From Allium sativum (lineage: Eukaryota; Streptophyta; Magnoliopsida; Asparagales; Amaryllidaceae), in NCBI GenBank assembly GCA_030737875.1, contig CM060910.1:620137303-620201302 (forward strand): a stretch of DNA of 64,000 nucleotides, written 5' to 3'. Both the position numbers and the translations under genes were made by a program. The notes beneath the pieces were generated by a model, which did no database searches, was not told where the DNA came from, and saw only the letters and a list, made by a program, of their open reading frames with translations. Below are positions 43,970 through 56,129 of the stretch, piece after piece. How positions within the stretch are numbered: position 1 is the first letter of the stretch; each line of letters begins with the position of its first letter.

Positions 43970-46375
43970 TGTTGTATATGACGTAGTTGTATACACAATT
44001 ATATGACTTTTATTTGATGATAACAACCAAATAAATATTATTTTAAATGTGTTTGTTACTGTACTGTTCTATATATACATCACAGACAGGAATATAATAT
44101 TTATATTTAAATAGAATACGACTGTACAGACATTCATATATTCATACAGTATTCTACTTAAATTAAATACTATATTTCAAACATTCAAACAGTACAACTA
44201 TTTACAACTCCACTATTTATTCAATTTAGACGAGATTGTACTTATAAATAAACAGAATACGATAGACAAGTTTGTTTGACAACAATAAAATAATATTTAT
44301 TTTAATCAAATTTGTTTATTACATATAATCAGTACAATTCTCTCACAGCTCCTCACTATAGTTCATTCATCGCTCAGTACATTTTCATATGCACTACAAT
44401 CTGTTTACAGACTCACTCATATACATATATTCTTATATATATATATATTCTCTGTCATCTTCTGTCTTCACAGCTTTCAGTCAGTCCTGTCTTCATACCT
44501 GTCATATACAGAAACACACACGTAGTAAACTAGAACAAAAATAAAATTAAATACGAGCAAATAATTTTATTTTATTTTAATTTTATTTGCCTCAGAATTT
44601 TGGTGTGTTTCTCATCATTTTTCCAGACTTGATCTGATATGAAGGGACGGGAAAAATTGTCTGATGGCTGCATGTACACACGTGCATAAATATACACGTG
44701 TGCACTGCCTCGCCAATCAGCGAGCAACTGAGAAGTAGCCACATGGACCATCTCGACTCAGTGCAAATCAGTGTGCAAATGGTCGAACCAACATCGCAAA
44801 TCAAGTTAAAGTACAATAATTTCAGATCAGCACAAAACTAGTGGACAAATACTTAGGATCAACTCAATTTCAAGTGATTTTACCATAGCAGATCATTTTT
44901 TTTGAAATAGCAAGTTCATGTTCAAGTGACAAGTGCAACTCAGTTTCAGGAAGTACATGGGCTTAATGGTCACACAGCATGATGAACGATGCAACAATAA
45001 GTTGGCAAATACATGGTGAACAATTCCAGTATTGCTCAAGAATAAAGCAACCAAGTTCAAAGAGACAAACTTTCACATGCATTTGTGCAAGCCAGACATG
45101 ATACAAAATAAAGATGGAGATACAGCTATACAAGCAAAGTGGAGCAGTGGCATGGCACAAATACATGGTCGAGCCCAACAAGTAATGGTGCAACAAAAAT
45201 TCAATGATCAAGACATGGTGAAAGCATGCACAACGGCAACAAATGATTTCCAGAAATTCAGATGTGCATTTTCAATTCATGCATGTTACAACAAGTTTTT
45301 TTTTGCAAAGTATAATTTAAGAAATGGTCAACCAGAAAGCAAAGTTCGAAATTCCAAAATACAAGACTAGTTCAAAGTCCTGAGTTTATGTCACCATCAA
45401 TTCCAGAAATAAGGCAATTGTCCAGAAAAATCAGATCAATTCAAAGATGTATTCTCACGCAAGTTTTGAAAATTTAAAAGTTCATGAATTCAAGCTAGGT
45501 GGATTTTAAAAAGCCCTAATATTCACGAATATATCACGACCAAATCTTATATGAAATCAGAGAATTATTCATATTTTAAACCCCTATAAATACACACGTT
45601 TCATCACAGGCAGTTTTGAGTGATCGAAATCATCAAGCCAAAATTTACAAAGAGCAGAAATCAGTTTATCAATTACTCACAGATTTTCGATCGCAATAAT
45701 CTCCAAATCGAGAAGAGAGGAGCACTAGAAATTGATCAAGAACATCAACGAGATTTCAAGCATCAGAAAGCCATTATTTCCAGAGCATACAATAGCGATT
45801 TAGGGATTTGGAGAAACCCTATTTTTCAGCCGCCATTATCAAGAGAGAAAGAGATCGGGTGGACCAAATCAAAAGAAGGCCGGCCAAGTTTGATTAAAAG
45901 GGCTAAGGACTAAAGGAGTTATTAATTAAATAGGAACTAGGGTTTTTATTCTAAGGGGCTTTTTAATTGTTTTTAAGTTCGTTTTTTATTGTTCTCAATT
46001 TGTAACCGTCTTAGAGTTTTCTAGTTTGTCTCTAAAACTAGGGGGACGAAATGCGAGATTTGTAATTCGGGGAAATCTAGTTTCGGGGATAGAAACCAAT
46101 GCTAGGTTTTGAGCGTAGGGTTAAGAACAGTTGGGAGCGAGTGTCACGAGTTTACAGGGGATTATAAGCGTAGAGATTGTTTTAACTCCTAGTAGAAACC
46201 TTGGGGAATGCAGCAGTAGACAGGGTTTTGCCAAAGCTGGGTATATCTGTGCGTTATTTATTTTCTTCATTTATTTTGATTATTATATGTGTTGTTATTA
46301 TTTAATTAATTACTCAGCAAAAATCTGTAATAAACCATATTCACCCCCTCCTCTAGGGTTAATTTAGATCCTACA
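43970..46375 (+). repeat. 5' LTR of the gag-only Sirevirus
   Basis: TGTTGTATATGACG ... AGATCCTACA, 2406 bp, followed by AG and the PBS. The short TATATATA tract at 44437-44448 matches the much longer one in the 3' LTR. Open frames inside have no domain. The segment 46330-46375 resembles the end of the LTR remnant at 6971. Confidence 0.85.
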
Positions 46376-46377
46376 AG

Positions 46378-46389
46378 TGGTATCAGAGC
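46378..46389 (+). promoter_or_regulatory. Primer-binding site of the gag-only Sirevirus
   Basis: TGGTATCAGAGC two bases after the LTR. A near copy, TGGTATCAAAGC, occurs at 46564-46575, 47 bases before the gag ATG. Confidence 0.85.
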
Positions 46390-46610
46390 TGGTATAAGGT
46401 AACAACATGATGGGGGATTCTCGCTCTATGATCATGTGGTGAAGTATTGACCCTTGCCCTTACATGCCCGTGGGTGGTTGTCCATGTCGAGAGGCAGGAC
46501 GTGAAACCAGTGTCTGAGTGGCTACCGGGATAGTTAAAATTCCTTGCAAATAGAGACGACAAGTGGTATCAAAGCAGGTATTTATTTTATTTTATTTTAA
46601 CTCTAGAGTC

Positions 46611-48596
46611 ATGAATCTGTCTGATAACGCTTTCTCTGAAGATCAGTACATAGCTAGGCCACCCATGTTTAATGGAAATGATTATGCATATTGGAAAGCT
46701 AGGATGAAAAATTATTTGAGTTCAGTTGATTATGATGTGTGGGATATTATTGAAATGGGTTATAGATCTCCTACAGTTACTGTTTATGGTGATGAAATTC
46801 CTAAATCAAAAGACAGGTGGGATGCTAATGATAAAAAATTATTTTCAACTAATGCCAAAGCGATGAATGCTTTAATCTATGCTCTTGATAAAACTGGATT
46901 TAATCGAATTTCTCATTGTGAAACAGCATGGAAAATATGGCATACGTTGGAGGTCACACACGAAGGTACATCTCAAATTAAGGAATCTCATCTCCCTCTA
47001 CTTAGCAACGAATATGAAATTTTCTTTATGCAAAAAGATGAAGATATAAAAGATGTATGGATGCTTCTCATCACTAGTCTACAATGCAAAAGCCCTTAGC
47101 AAAACTTGTACCGAAGTGGAATTGATTAGAAAAATATTGAGAGTACTACCGATGAATTTTGAAGCTAAGGTGACGACGATTCAAGAATCAAAAGATCTGA
47201 ATAAAGTAAACATGGAAGAGTTTATCGGAAATCTGATTACTTACGATATGGAGTTAAAAGCAAGAGAAGAATGAAAGAATTGTGAATCAAAGAAAAAGAC
47301 AATCGCTCTAAATAATACTGTTGAAAGTGATGGTGATGATCCTGCTGAAGAGGTAGCCATGTTTTTGTGAAAGTGGGCCAAAAGAAATTACAAGCCACAA
47401 TAGAAGAATTCAAAAACTAACAAGCCCGAAAGTTCAGACGATGAAGTGCTTCGCTACAATTGCAAGAAACCCAGACATATCAAACCAAATTTCCCACAGC
47501 TTAAAGATGAAAAGAAGAAGAAATTTAAAAGAAAGAAGAAGGCTTTTGCAACTACATGGGATGACGAGGATGGAGAAGAAGTTTCTGAAAGTGATCAAGA
47601 GGAAGCTAATTTGTGTCTTATGGCACGATCTGATCCGGAAAGTAGTGAAGAGGATTCGAGCGAGGTATCGAATTTTACTTATAAAGATTTAATTTTAATG
47701 TGTCACGATCTCACAAAAACCGTTGATTCTCTTGAACTAAAAGTTAAGAAATTGAAATCTGATAGGTCAAAAGTAGTTCAAGAGAATAACAGTTTAGAAA
47801 GAAAACTTGGAACAAAATTAAGAATTCACCATTTTCAGAATGCGAAAAATTTCAATATTTGAGTAATGATCCTTTGAAATTCAAAATTGATTTTGAATTA
47901 CTTAAATTTGAAAACGTGAATTTAAAAAACGAAAATCGTGATTTTGAGAAGGAGATTGAAAAGCTTAGAGAATCTGAAAAACTTGATTTTGAAAAGCGAA
48001 AACAATTTGAAATTGAAATTTCTAAGTGCAATACAAAAATCAATGCACTTGAAAACAAAAATTTGGTTTTAAAACAAACTGATGCTGGAAAGAGGAAAAT
48101 CGCTATTAATCATTGTTCAAATTTAATGAAAGAAAATAGCGAGCTTAAATTTAAAATTCAACGACTTGAGTCAATTTTGACTAAATTTTCTAAAGGAGAG
48201 AAATCGTTGAATATGTCGTTAAAAAACCAATTTTTCGTGCAGAATAAAAAGGGACTTGGTTATGGATTCAATCAAGTTGAAAAACAAAATTTTAGTGATT
48301 TTAAAAATCCTTTAAAAACAATCGAATTGAAATTTTGAAATCTAATAATTTCAAAGGGTTTTTAAATCATAAACGAAATAATAACTCATTTAAAAACAAT
48401 TCATTTAAACATGTTTGGATTTCAAAAAATAACAAAACGAATTTAAATAAGTCTAAACGAATTTGGGTTCCAAAATGTACTTTAATAGATAATAATGGAT
48501 TGTTATATAAACGGGTTTGGGTACCAAAATGTGTAAACGAAAATAAGAGTGGTAAAACATTTTTTGTTAGACCACTCGATCCTATAAACATTTAGG
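46611..48596 (+). pseudogene. gag: Sirevirus gag with CCHC knuckle and coiled-coil extension
   Basis: Start at MNLSDNAFSEDQYIARPPMF. The N-terminal part (46611-47274) is a UBN2-type copia gag with WKARMKNYLSS, then AMNALIYALDK and AWKIWHTLEVTHEGT. After stops and a frameshift (about 47090, 47272) comes a degenerate knuckle, CYNCKKPRHIKPNFPQL (about 47449), with the last cysteine replaced. A long Leu/Lys/Glu-rich coiled coil follows (47700-48200). The end has repeated basic K(R)IWVPKC and KRVWVPKC boxes (48455-48540), which in Sireviruses precede the protease/integrase part. At least four frame changes break it. A particle-forming role is expected for the family; this copy cannot make the full protein. 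Confidence 0.75.
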
Positions 48597-50240
48597 TACT
48601 GAGGGAGGCTAAGGAACAACTGTGCTTAAAAGAGATAAAATTCAAGTTGTTCCACTTTATTGAATTGTTTGAAGTTCCTTAGCCATAGATTCTGAGCTGG
48701 AGACTCATTGGTTCACATTGATTATGGTAAGACAGGTATGATCTCTAAACTCTTGTTTTTAATTTATCTCCTTTTATTTTATTCCCTTTTAATTTTTATG
48801 TTTTTATGCTGATTTATGTTGACAGGGTCATAACATTTTAAAACATCTTGAACTCTATAAATCGGAATTTTGAAATTTATGATGTTTTCAAATGTTAATG
48901 AAATTTCACACATTTTTGCTGTTTTAAGTTTCTTCTTATTCATTTTTTTTGAAAATATTGAAAAACTGAACTCAATACAGCGGACTACTTGAAAGCCATG
49001 ATTGATTAGTTGTGAAAATTTCATTTTTTACTTGGCTTGATTTTGAAATCATTCGTTATTGATTATTGAATTTCTTGGATTATAAAAATTTGATTCTTTC
49101 TCAAATGATTTCAAATAATTATCTTAGATTTGATCGTTGACTGTTTCTTGTGCTTGTTTTAAAAATTCTCTGAAAATTTCACTTATGATTCTTGCTTTAA
49201 AAAAATGATCTTGCGCTACTATGATAAGGAAATTTATTTGATTTGTTTGAATATCTTAGTGACTGGACGATGAGTTGAAAAATTAGTGATTAAATATCTT
49301 TAAAATCCATAGACAATTTCAATTAAATATTTAAGTGTTTTTAAAATTGTCTAAGAGCAATCAACATTAGAAATATTAGATAATTTCTTATTCTACTAAT
49401 TGATTTTTGAAATTGATTTTCAAACTTGCATAGATATTTTCAAAAACTCCTCTTGAAATTGATATTTTCAATTTTAAAATTATTTTTGATTATTTATTCA
49501 AAAATTGAAATTATTGATTGATTTGAATTGTTTGGTGACTCATCAAAATTATTAATAGATTTATAAAATTGTGATGAGTTGTGACAATGGTATAATTCAT
49601 AACTAGAGGAGATATTATTTTAAATCTCATGATGATTGAACAGATTTTATAATATCTTTAAATTAGAGCTTATTTCACGACCATATTCTATGTCTATCAT
49701 ATTTCTGTCATTCATCATGGTTTTATTTGATTTGGAGAGTTCAAATTATTTTTGGAATGAAAAATATCTTGGAAACAAAAATAAATAAATAATTTATCCT
49801 TGGTATTCACTCCCATTTAAAAGTCCTCGCGGTTATGCGTGGGTGAATTACCTTAATCGCTAGGTGCTTCCATTCTCACTTAAAAGACCTTTGGGCTGTG
49901 CATGGATGGAACTCATTAGAGAGGATAAAGTTAAGTTACTACTAACCCCATTTAAAATACATTTGGGCTATGCGTGGTTAATAAGTGCTTAACACATTTT
50001 TTAAAAAAATATTTAAAATTCTCAAAATTCATATTCAAATATTCAATTTTTATTGAACTCCCCTTATTCTATAAAATTCATCATAAATCCATTCATTCTG
50101 AAAGTGAAATTTGCTTCTGATTTAAAGATTATTATGATTTTGTTTGATTAAATGGTATTTGCGATATATATTCTCTCTCTTAATTTGAATTTATATTTAT
50201 GGTCTAAATTCATCACTGTTTCGATCTCTATTATTCTTTT
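48597..50240 (+). other. Non-coding interior where pol is missing
   Basis: AT-rich stretch after gag with no pol motif on either strand. It contains the hairpin array at 49804-49985. The stretch near 48600-48740 may be the remnant of a pol/gag spacer. Confidence 0.6.
49804..49985. repeat. Three repeated hairpins in the Sirevirus interior
   Basis: Three units at about 49804-49849, 49866-49911 and 49939-49983 share a core like CATTTAAAAGxCCTTTGGGC followed by TATGCGTGG. The flanking arms differ between units yet pair within each: ATTCA with TGAAT, TTCCAT with ATGGAA, TAAC with GTTA. Each core also has CCCA/TGGG-type inner pairs. No coding potential. Confidence 0.65.
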
Positions 50241-50248
50241 GATGATAA

Positions 50249-50577
50249 CAAAAGGGGGAGAATGGTCAAGATTTTGATTGATGAGTATTTAATTCAAAAA
50301 TATTTTAAGATTTGAAATTAAATATCTAGTGGGAGAATGGTCAATTAGATTTCTTCATTCATATTTTCAACATATATAGGGGGAGTTCAGCTGTAGGGGG
50401 AGCTAATAAATAGAGGGAGAATGGTCAACTGGATTTCATCATTCATATTTTCCACATATATAGGGGGAGTTCAGTTGTAGGGGGAGCTAATAAATAGGGG
50501 GAGTTCAATATTCACTATTAAACACATTTATTGTGCCCAAAATCTTTTATTTGTTTGTCATTATCAAAAGAGGGGAT
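50249..50577 (+). promoter_or_regulatory. Multiple polypurine tracts of the gag-only Sirevirus
   Basis: Seven GGGGGAG/GGGAGA tracts lie between 50252 and 50505, two of them in an 84-bp tandem duplication (50331-50414 and 50415-50498). The functional PPT is probably AAAAGAGGGGA at 50567-50576 next to the 3' LTR. Repeated PPTs are a Sirevirus hallmark. Confidence 0.75.
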
Positions 50578-51041
50578 TGTTGTATATGACGTAGTCGTAT
50601 ACACAATTATATGATTTTTGTTTGATGATAACAACCAAATAAATATTATTTTAAATGTATTTGTTACCTTACTGTTTTATATATACATCACAGAAAGGAA
50701 TATAATATTTATATTTAAATAAAATACGACTGTACAGACATTCATATGTTCATATAGTACTCTGTTTAAATTAAATATTATATTTCAAACATTCAAACAG
50801 TACAACTATTTATAACTCAACTATTTATTCAATTCACATGAGATTGTACTTATAAATAAACTAAATACAATACACAAGTTTGTTTGACAACAATAAAATA
50901 ATATTTTATTTCAATCAAATTTGTTTATTACATATAATCAGTACAATTCTCTCACAGCTCCTCACTGCAGTTCATTCATCACTCGGTAAATTTTCATATA
51001 CACTACACTTAGTTTACAGACTCACTCATATACAGATATTC

Positions 51042-51083
<42 letters not shown>

Positions 51084-53022
51084 CTCTGTCATCTTCAGTC
51101 TTCTGTCTTCATAGCTTTCAGTCAGTCCTATCTTCATACCTGTCATATACAGAAACACACACGCAGTAAACTGGAAAAAAAATAAAATTAAATAAAAGAA
51201 CATAAAAAATTATTTTTTCAAATTTTATTTGCCTCAGAATTTTGGTGTGTTTCTCATCATTTTTCTAGACTTGGTCTGATATGCAAGGACAGGAAAAATT
51301 GTCTGATGGCTGCATGTATACACATGTATAAATATACACGTGTGCACTGCCTCGCCAATCAGCGAGCAACTGAGGAGTAGCCATATGGACCATCTCAACT
51401 CAGTGCAAATCAGTGTGCAAATGGTCGAACCAACATTGCAAATCAAGTTGAAGTACAACAGTTTCAGATCAGCACAAAACTAGTGGACAAACACTGAGGA
51501 TCAGCTCAATTTCAAGTGATTTTACCATGGCAGATCAATTTTTTTAAAACAGCAAGTTCATGTTCAAGTGACAAGTGCAACTCAGTTTCAGGAAGTACTT
51601 GGGCACAATGGTCACACAGCATGATGAATGATGCAACAATAAGTAGGCAAGTACATGGTGAACAATTCCAGTATTGTTCAAGAATAAAGAAGCCAAGTTC
51701 AAAGAGACAAACTTTCACATGCATTTGTGCAAGCCAAACATTATACAAAATAAAGATGGAGATATAGCTATACAAGCAAAGTGGAACAGTGGCATGGCAC
51801 AAATACATGGTCGAGCCCAACAAGTAATAGTGCAAAAAAAATTAAATGATCAAGACTTGGTGAAAGCATGCACAAGGGAAGCAAATGATTTCCAGAAATT
51901 CAGATGTGCATTTTCAATTCATGCACGTTATAGCATTTTTTTTTGGGCAAAGTGTAACTTAACAAATGGTCAACCAGAAAGCAAAGTTCGAAATTCCAGA
52001 ATGCAAGACTAGTTTAAAGTCCAGAGTTTATCTCACCATCAATTCTAGAAATTACGCAAGTATCCAAAAGAATCAAATCAATTCAAAGTTGTATTCTCAT
52101 GCAAATTTTGAAAATTTAAAAGTTCATGAATTCAAGCCAGGTGGATTTTATAAAGCCCCAATATTCACGAATATATCACGACCAAATCATATATGAAATC
52201 AGAGAATTATTCGGATTTGAAACCCCTACAAATACACATGTTTCATCACAGGCAGTTTTGAGTGATCGAAATCAACAAGCCAAAATTTACAAAGAGCAGA
52301 AATCGGTTTATCAATTACTCACAGATTTTCGATCACAATAATCTACAAATCGAGAAGAGAGGAGCATCAGAGATTGATCAAGAACATCAATGAGATTTCA
52401 AGCATCAGAAATCCATTATTTCCAGAGCATACAATCTCAATTTAGGGATTTGGAGAAACCCTATTTTTCAGCCGCCATTATCAAGAGAGAAAGAGATCGG
52501 GTGAACCAAATCAAAAGAAGGTCGACCAAGTTTGATTAAAAGGGCTAAGGACTAAAGGGGTTATTAATTAAATAGAAACTAGGGTTTTTATTCTAAGGGG
52601 CTTTTTAATTGTTTTTAAATTTGTTTTTTTATTTATTTTCAATTTGTAACCATCTTAGAGTTTTCTAGTTTGTCTCTAAAACTAGGGAGACGAATTACGG
52701 GATTTGTAATTCGGGAAAATCTGGTTTTGGGGACAGAAACCAGTGCAGGGTTTTTGAGCGTAGGTTAAGAACAGTTGGGAGCGAGTGTCGCGAGTTTACT
52801 GGGGATTGTAGGCGTAGAGATTTTTTTAACTCCTAGTAGAAACATTGGGGAATGCAGCAGTAGGAAGAGTTTTGGCAAAGCTGGGTATATCTGTGTGTTA
52901 TTTATTTTCTGCATTTATTCTGATTATTATCTGTGTTGTTATTATTTAATTAATTACTCAGCAAAAATCTGCGATAAACCCTATTCCCCCCCCCCCCCTC
53001 TAGGATTAATTTAGATCCTACA
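50578..53022 (+). repeat. 3' LTR of the gag-only Sirevirus
   Basis: 2445 bp, the same ends as the 5' LTR. It is about 40 bp longer, largely because of a TA run at 51045-51080 and a poly-C run at 52986-52998 that are shorter in the 5' LTR. Confidence 0.85.
51045..51080. repeat. TA microsatellite expanded in the 3' LTR
   Basis: About 36 bases of alternating T and A; the 5' LTR counterpart at 44437-44448 is about a third as long. Confidence 0.9.
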
Positions 53023-53027
53023 GTACC

Positions 53028-54913
53028 ACATCAAAGAAATCTTGTACTTTTAGGCCATCACAAAATCTCTAAATAATTCGATCCAAGCGTGCAAACCAGT
53101 AATACAGTTTGACATAACAGAACGGTTATAAAAGCATTAACATTATTTTTTTCTTCTTTTTGTTTTCTAATTATTTCATTCCACAAAAATGCATATGGAA
53201 GTATATTTTATAGGAAAAGCAGTTTACCTAAAATATCACATTGCGGCTTGGTCAGATCTTTATTTGTCGATACCAAGAATACACCTGAAATATCATTCAA
53301 GCAATAAGATTTATAAAGCTAAATTACTGTTGTTATGTATGACAGTGTAATAGGAAAATATAGGAAATTTAAACTGATAAAATCACTTAGCACCATTGCA
53401 TCCAAAATTCAATCCCAAACCAATTACAACCAAACCCAATAATCAACATACCCAGTAACAAGTCCACATATCCTAATGCAAAATTACTCTACAGATGATG
53501 AACCTATTCTTGAAACAAGGATCATCCGAGAATTTAACTTGACTGCATATGGTGATATTATATTTAATAATCGAGAGAACATCCTCTCTAGCCTTTAAAA
53601 TAGAGCGCTAAGTCAAGCTATTGCTATGGGGTTTTCCCATACTCCAGATGTTCTTATCACGTATAAAATAATTAATTGACTATCTAACCCACAAGTTATT
53701 GCTTCTATTAAGAAAGTTTCCATGGTATTTAATCAGGTAACTCCTACTTCGTTGTTGCAGATCGTATATTCCTAACCTACTTATATCCCCAAAATTGTTA
53801 ATGAGTTTAAAAGAAACTGGCGCCATGTATCTGCCTGTAGTATGTCCTCTCCGCAAAAATCTCATAATGATGTTTTAATCATATAATGAGTTTTTGAGGT
53901 AGAGTAAACTACTATTGTCATTGATTTTTACCATCACTATTCCAGTGCATTTAAAATTCAATCCGCAGTAACAAATCCAGTAATCCAAATGTAGACAAAT
54001 AACTTGTACTATCACGAATCTATTTCCATATAATGACTACTTTCACTGATTTTTACCCCACTAAGTACATCTTGCTCGCCCAACCTCAGTCACGCAGCCA
54101 TATCATATATCAACAAAAGAAACTAACAAACATAAGGGACAATTAAGTTAATTTAGATGACAACCTAGGGAAAAACTGTTATCGGTTCCAAGATTTGACA
54201 AATAGTGAATGGTGTAGTAAGCATTTCTCTCTTTTAGTTGATCTGCAAGTTAATTTTAAGAAGATCTGAATAAAATGATAGTTTTTACAGAATTTGTGCT
54301 GGGAAAAGCACCAAAGTTTGTACACTATGTCGCGGTATTAGAGGATGTAAGACTAGGTGCTCTCAGCAACATGTGAGAAAGCATATTTTATCAACAATAA
54401 GTTAATAATGTTCCACTACTGTTTCTCTTTACATCATTAAAGGGGGAAAATAATTACATTTTGCATTATAGTTTTGTAGTTAATGATAGTGTTATCTTAT
54501 TCAAGTAGAGCTTTATTTTGAATTCTCTGTATATCTAATCAATGATTTTTTAGTAGGACCTTACCCTACTTTTTATTACCAAATCACTTGAGCTGATGCC
54601 CTTACATAAGAGTGAGCGACCAATTTTGTAAACTAATATATGAGAATTGAGGATTTTTATGTAGTTTTATTTGATTTCCTTTCAATACTAACTATCAAAT
54701 TTGGAAAGAAAAAATCCCTTCACATTTTCTGAAGTGTATTGCTAAAAATACTCAAATGTTTGCTTTTTAAGGCCCTGACAAAGGTTATGTGTTTCATAAT
54801 TAATAATTCACTAGTGGTTAATGTGTATATGATAATTTCTTAAACAGCCCAGCAAGACGGCCTAAGAAAACTGATACTTGCACTATGCATCATATATTTA
54901 ACTGAACAGGTAA
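53028..54913. other. No recognisable gene
   Basis: AT-rich DNA between the Sirevirus and the lectin-like remnant. Possible short frames, for example minus 53680-53865, have no domain. It may be CACTA interior. Confidence 0.4.
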
Positions 54914-55240
54914 TAACATATACATTTGGGATAGTCCTAAGCTACAAAAACTTCAGACTTGTACCAAGAGAAGACTGCAATCTAGTGATTGTAGACATGA
55001 ACACATGGGACACACTATGGGAGACAAAGACATCAAGCCCATATGGAGACTGCTTCACCTATTTGGATGACCATGTCTAGTTCTTGATCATGCACAATAG
55101 AAGGGATGTACTGTGGAGGACAGGAGTATGATCTAAAAAACCGGCAATTTACCCGAATTCCCAAGGTATTTACCCGATAACAGTTTTTCATGGACTGGTG
55201 ATGAAGGTGAGAATGTTTCACCCTTTTGACTCGAGTGGGG
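54914..55240 (+). pseudogene. GNA-type (bulb) mannose-binding lectin domain fragment
   Basis: The plus-strand frame shows YKNFRLVPREDCNLVIVDMN (about 54938), then TLWETKTSSPYGDC and ITVFHGLVM (about 55177-55203). The spacing fits the GNA-related lectin (B_lectin) beta-prism repeat (LVMQ-DCNLVLYD...WxTxT) found in plant mannose-binding lectins and EP1-like/S-locus-type proteins. In the family QxDxNxVxY holds the sugar site; here the first Q is R and the Y is V. TAG (about 55078) and TGA (about 55129) stops break the frame. It is a partial, dead copy of a lectin-like gene, between a CACTA terminus and its TNP-type pseudogene. Confidence 0.55.
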
Positions 55241-55299
55241 GTAGAGAACCAGGTGTCAGAAATCCAAAGCATAATGCAGTAACTTGCTAAAACCAGTAT

Positions 55300-56129
55300 T
55301 TACTTTTAACAGGGTCAAATTTGAGGACTGAAATAATCCATATTACATACAAATTGTTCTAATCGGTTTTGAAAACAAAAATCCTATTGAACACACATCG
55401 CTTACGAATTTTTCCTTTTTTAAAAATCATTTGAGGCAAGAAATAGACATTGGCCTTTATCAACATTTATCTGACCAAACATCGAATCTCGCAAATTACA
55501 GGTTGGCTATTGACACAAAAGAAAAGAGTAATAATAACAATAATAAAGCTTTCAATACACAGATAAGCATCGATTAACCAACATAATGCTTCCAATCACT
55601 CAACAATGATCTTACCAAATTAACCAACACAGTATGGATAGACTGTTACTTACACATGTATTCTAATTTTATCTCCAAAACTGATACATGCATTGATTTT
55701 TGATCTTGTAGCATAATAACAAATATGTATAAATTTGGCTTTCCCTAATTGCTCATCTACATATTTAATAAACAGAACAAGTATGTCATGTCTCAAACTT
55801 TATCATGTTGCCTAATTGCTCATTCATATTGATTTTATACCATTATATGATGATAGTTGGGCACTTGATGAGGAAAGATCGAGTGTCCTATTATGCACTA
55901 TCATGTAGGAATCAAATTTATAATAGTACTATTTACGAATGTACGCAGAATGCTTTTTTGTCATCAATCTTAAAAGAAAAAGAAAATAGGGACATGAAAA
56001 TTATTTTAAAAAAAATTACCTACATAAGTAGCCAAAGTCCACGTCTATTTTCCAAAGACGATTAATTACCTATATATAAGAAGGATATTTGATTCATATA
56101 TTCAGAATTTTATATTTGAACAATAATAA
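55300..56129. other. No recognisable gene
   Basis: AT-rich spacer between the lectin remnant and the TNP-type pseudogene. Open frames lack domains. Confidence 0.4.

Larger units (their letters stand above)
43970..53022 (+). mobile_element. Sirevirus (Ty1/copia) without pol: gag-only, non-autonomous
   Basis: LTRs at 43970-46375 and 50578-53022, PBS at 46378 and a purine-rich 3' end. The 4.2-kb interior encodes only a broken gag with a coiled-coil extension (46611-48596); protease, integrase, RT and RNase H are absent. The space where pol would be is AT-rich non-coding DNA. Flanks GTGCC (43965-43969) and GTACC (53023-53027) look like a target duplication with one mismatch. The first 315 bp of the two LTRs differ at about 24 positions by eye (about 7-8%), so it is much older than the gypsy element. 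Confidence 0.85.

Noticed and set aside
45032..45370. 112-codon frame also seen at 51674-52012
   Set aside because: It occurs in both LTRs of the Sirevirus and so is duplicated by structure; a start-to-stop frame with similar sequence survives in both, but no domain is visible and LTR coding is not expected. Worth only a homology search.
53680..53865. 61-codon minus frame starting MRFLRRGHTTGRYM
   Set aside because: I considered a LINE RT remnant but no RT motif or CCHC could be found.
55033..55272. 79-codon minus frame
   Set aside because: Antisense to the lectin-like segment, which has the recognisable motifs on the plus strand.
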